Of a DNA stretch of 6,871 nucleotides, positions 6,105-6,871 are shown piece after piece; the first letter of the stretch is position 1, and each line of letters starts with the position of its first letter. Made by a program: the position numbers and the translations under genes. Source of the stretch: Cryomorphaceae bacterium (GTDB taxonomy: Bacteria > Bacteroidota > Bacteroidia > Flavobacteriales > Schleiferiaceae); NCBI GenBank assembly GCA_003444795.1, contig DLWR01000033.1, positions 1 through 6,871 on the forward strand, written 5' to 3'. The notes beneath the pieces are model-generated. The model made no database searches. It was not told the origin of the DNA and was given only the letters and a program-made list of their open reading frames with translations.

Positions 6105-6444
6105 ATGCGTCGGCGTCCATCAGCTGATCCGCTTGTGCAGCATCCGTGACTTTGATTTTCACCATCCAGCCCGCTCCGTATGGGTCGCTGTTTACAGCCT
6201 CCGGGTTGCCATCGAGGTCGGCATTGACTTCCACGATTTCACCGGCGATAGGCAAGTACAAGTCACTTACCGTTTTTACGGCTTCCACCGATCCAAAAAC
6301 CTCTTCAGCATCCAAAGACTCACCTTCTGTGGGAATGTCTACAAAAACGATATCGCCCAATTGTGTGCTGGCGTGTTCGGTGATGCCAACGACAACAACA
6401 TCGTCTTCGATGCGAAGCCATTCGTGTTCTTCAGTGAATTTCAT
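6082..6444 (-). CDS. gcvH: Glycine cleavage system H protein
   Basis: GcvH carries a lipoyl arm that shuttles the aminomethyl group from the P protein (glycine decarboxylase) to the T protein and is then reoxidised by the L protein. The 120-residue product matches the usual length. FTEEHEWLRIEDD at the N terminus and FGSVEAVKTVSDLYLPIAGEI (about residues 50-70) are family signatures; Lys57 is the lipoylation site. NSDPYGAGWMVKIKV (85-99) is the conserved C-terminal part. The same frame stays open upstream to 6597, but that part overlaps gcvT and lacks homology, and the ATG at 6444 has a good Shine-Dalgarno sequence. gcvT lies 16 nt upstream, which is a natural pairing; gcvP is not in the window. 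Confidence 0.97.
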   Translation of the reverse strand: MKFTEEHEWLRIEDDVVVVGITEHASTQLGDIVFVDIPTEGESLDAEEVFGSVEAVKTVSDLYLPIAGEIVEVNADLDGNPEAVNSDPYGAGWMVKIKVTDAAQADQLMDADAYAALIGA

Positions 6445-6450
6445 GTGTTT

Positions 6451-6458
6451 TTCCTTTT
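6451..6458 (-). promoter_or_regulatory. Ribosome binding site of gcvH
   Basis: The minus strand reads AAAAGGAA, seven nt before the ATG at 6444. It is the only clear Shine-Dalgarno sequence I found among the starts visible in this window, and it supports 6444 over the upstream in-frame ATG at 6597. Confidence 0.65.
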
Positions 6459-6460
6459 GT

Positions 6461-6871
6461 TCAGCGTTTGAAATTGGGTCCGGTGAAAGGCAGCTTGGCG
6501 ACCTTAACGGGTAATCTTTTTCCTCTAACTTCGGCAAAAAGCATCGTGTCGTTGGCGGAATAAGCGGTTTGGACATATCCCATGGAAACCGGCGCACTTA
6601 CCGTGGGGCCAAAGCCTCCTGAGGTGATAGTTCCCACAGGGTCGGTTGCGGTTTCGCTGGCAAAGATTGCGCAGCCTTCGCGCACAGGCGCGCGTCCTTC
6701 CGGAAGAATGCCCACCCGTCTTTTGGCTGGGCCTGAGGCGATTTCCTCTTGCACACGTTCAGCTCCGGGAAAACCTCCTCCAGTTCTTCGACGAGACTGA
6801 ATAGCCCAAGTTAGACCTGCTTCGATTGGAGACGTCTGTTGATCAATGTCATGTCCATAAAGACACAAGCC
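6461..6871 (-). CDS. gcvT: Glycine cleavage system T protein (aminomethyltransferase), C-terminal part
   Basis: GcvT takes the aminomethyl group from the lipoyl arm of GcvH, releases ammonia and transfers the one-carbon unit to tetrahydrofolate. Only the last 136 codons or so are present; the gene continues past 6871 with the frame open, so the edge methionine is internal. Recognisable family segments are CLYGHDIDQQ followed by SPIEAGLTWAI near the edge, REGCAIF, VGTITSGGFGPTVSAPVSMGYV, and VRGKRLPVKVAKLPF close to the end. These belong to the last part of the folate-binding domain and the C-terminal beta-barrel domain. gcvH follows after 16 nt, so the two are almost certainly one operon. No frameshift or other damage is seen in the visible part. 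Confidence 0.95.
   Translation of the reverse strand, partial: GLCLYGHDIDQQTSPIEAGLTWAIQSRRRTGGGFPGAERVQEEIASGPAKRRVGILPEGRAPVREGCAIFASETATDPVGTITSGGFGPTVSAPVSMGYVQTAYSANDTMLFAEVRGKRLPVKVAKLPFTGPNFKR

Noticed and set aside
6445..6597. N-terminal extension of gcvH to the ATG at 6597
   Set aside because: It would overlap the end of gcvT by over 130 nt and carries no H-protein homology, while the ATG at 6444 has a Shine-Dalgarno sequence and gives the normal length.

Overview
The window reads as chromosomal DNA from a member of the Bacteroidota, most likely Flavobacteriales-like. The basis is the gene set: two adjacent subunit III genes of a caa3-type oxidase, a prokaryotic subunit IV, SCO, a DUF420 membrane protein and a small secreted CxxC protein, together with a Bacteroidota-style TonB. 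Most starts also lack a Shine-Dalgarno sequence, as is common in that phylum. All eleven genes lie on the minus strand and coding is nearly continuous. Transcription runs from high to low coordinates. Both edges cut through a gene.

The upstream block (6871 down to 5007) holds the 3' part of gcvT, then gcvH, a VanZ-like membrane protein and a TonB-family energy transducer. GcvT and GcvH belong to the glycine cleavage system. VanZ overlaps gcvH, and tonB follows closely. A strong minus-strand intrinsic terminator (4949-4974) lies after tonB and separates the two blocks.

The downstream block (4935 down to 1) is a respiratory oxidase maturation and accessory cluster. In order it holds a CysQ-type phosphatase, CtaB (heme O synthase), a short and a long cytochrome oxidase subunit III, subunit IV, an SCO copper chaperone, a DUF420 membrane protein, and the start of a small exported protein with a CxxC motif. 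Gaps are 2 to 35 nt, and several pairs overlap by 4 or 8 nt (ATGCATGA, ATGA, GTGA), so this looks like one translationally coupled operon. CtaB makes the heme, SCO delivers copper to the Cu(A) site, and subunits III and IV complete the complex. The catalytic subunits I and II are not in the window and must be encoded elsewhere.

No mobile element, CRISPR array, tRNA or rRNA was seen, and no stretch over 300 bases lacks a gene. I do not see an obviously new biological system. The points most worth a second look are the small CxxC protein cut by the left edge, the contrast between the two subunit III copies (a histidine-rich periplasmic loop in one, lost acidic residues in the other), and a terminator placed only 13 nt before the cysQ start.
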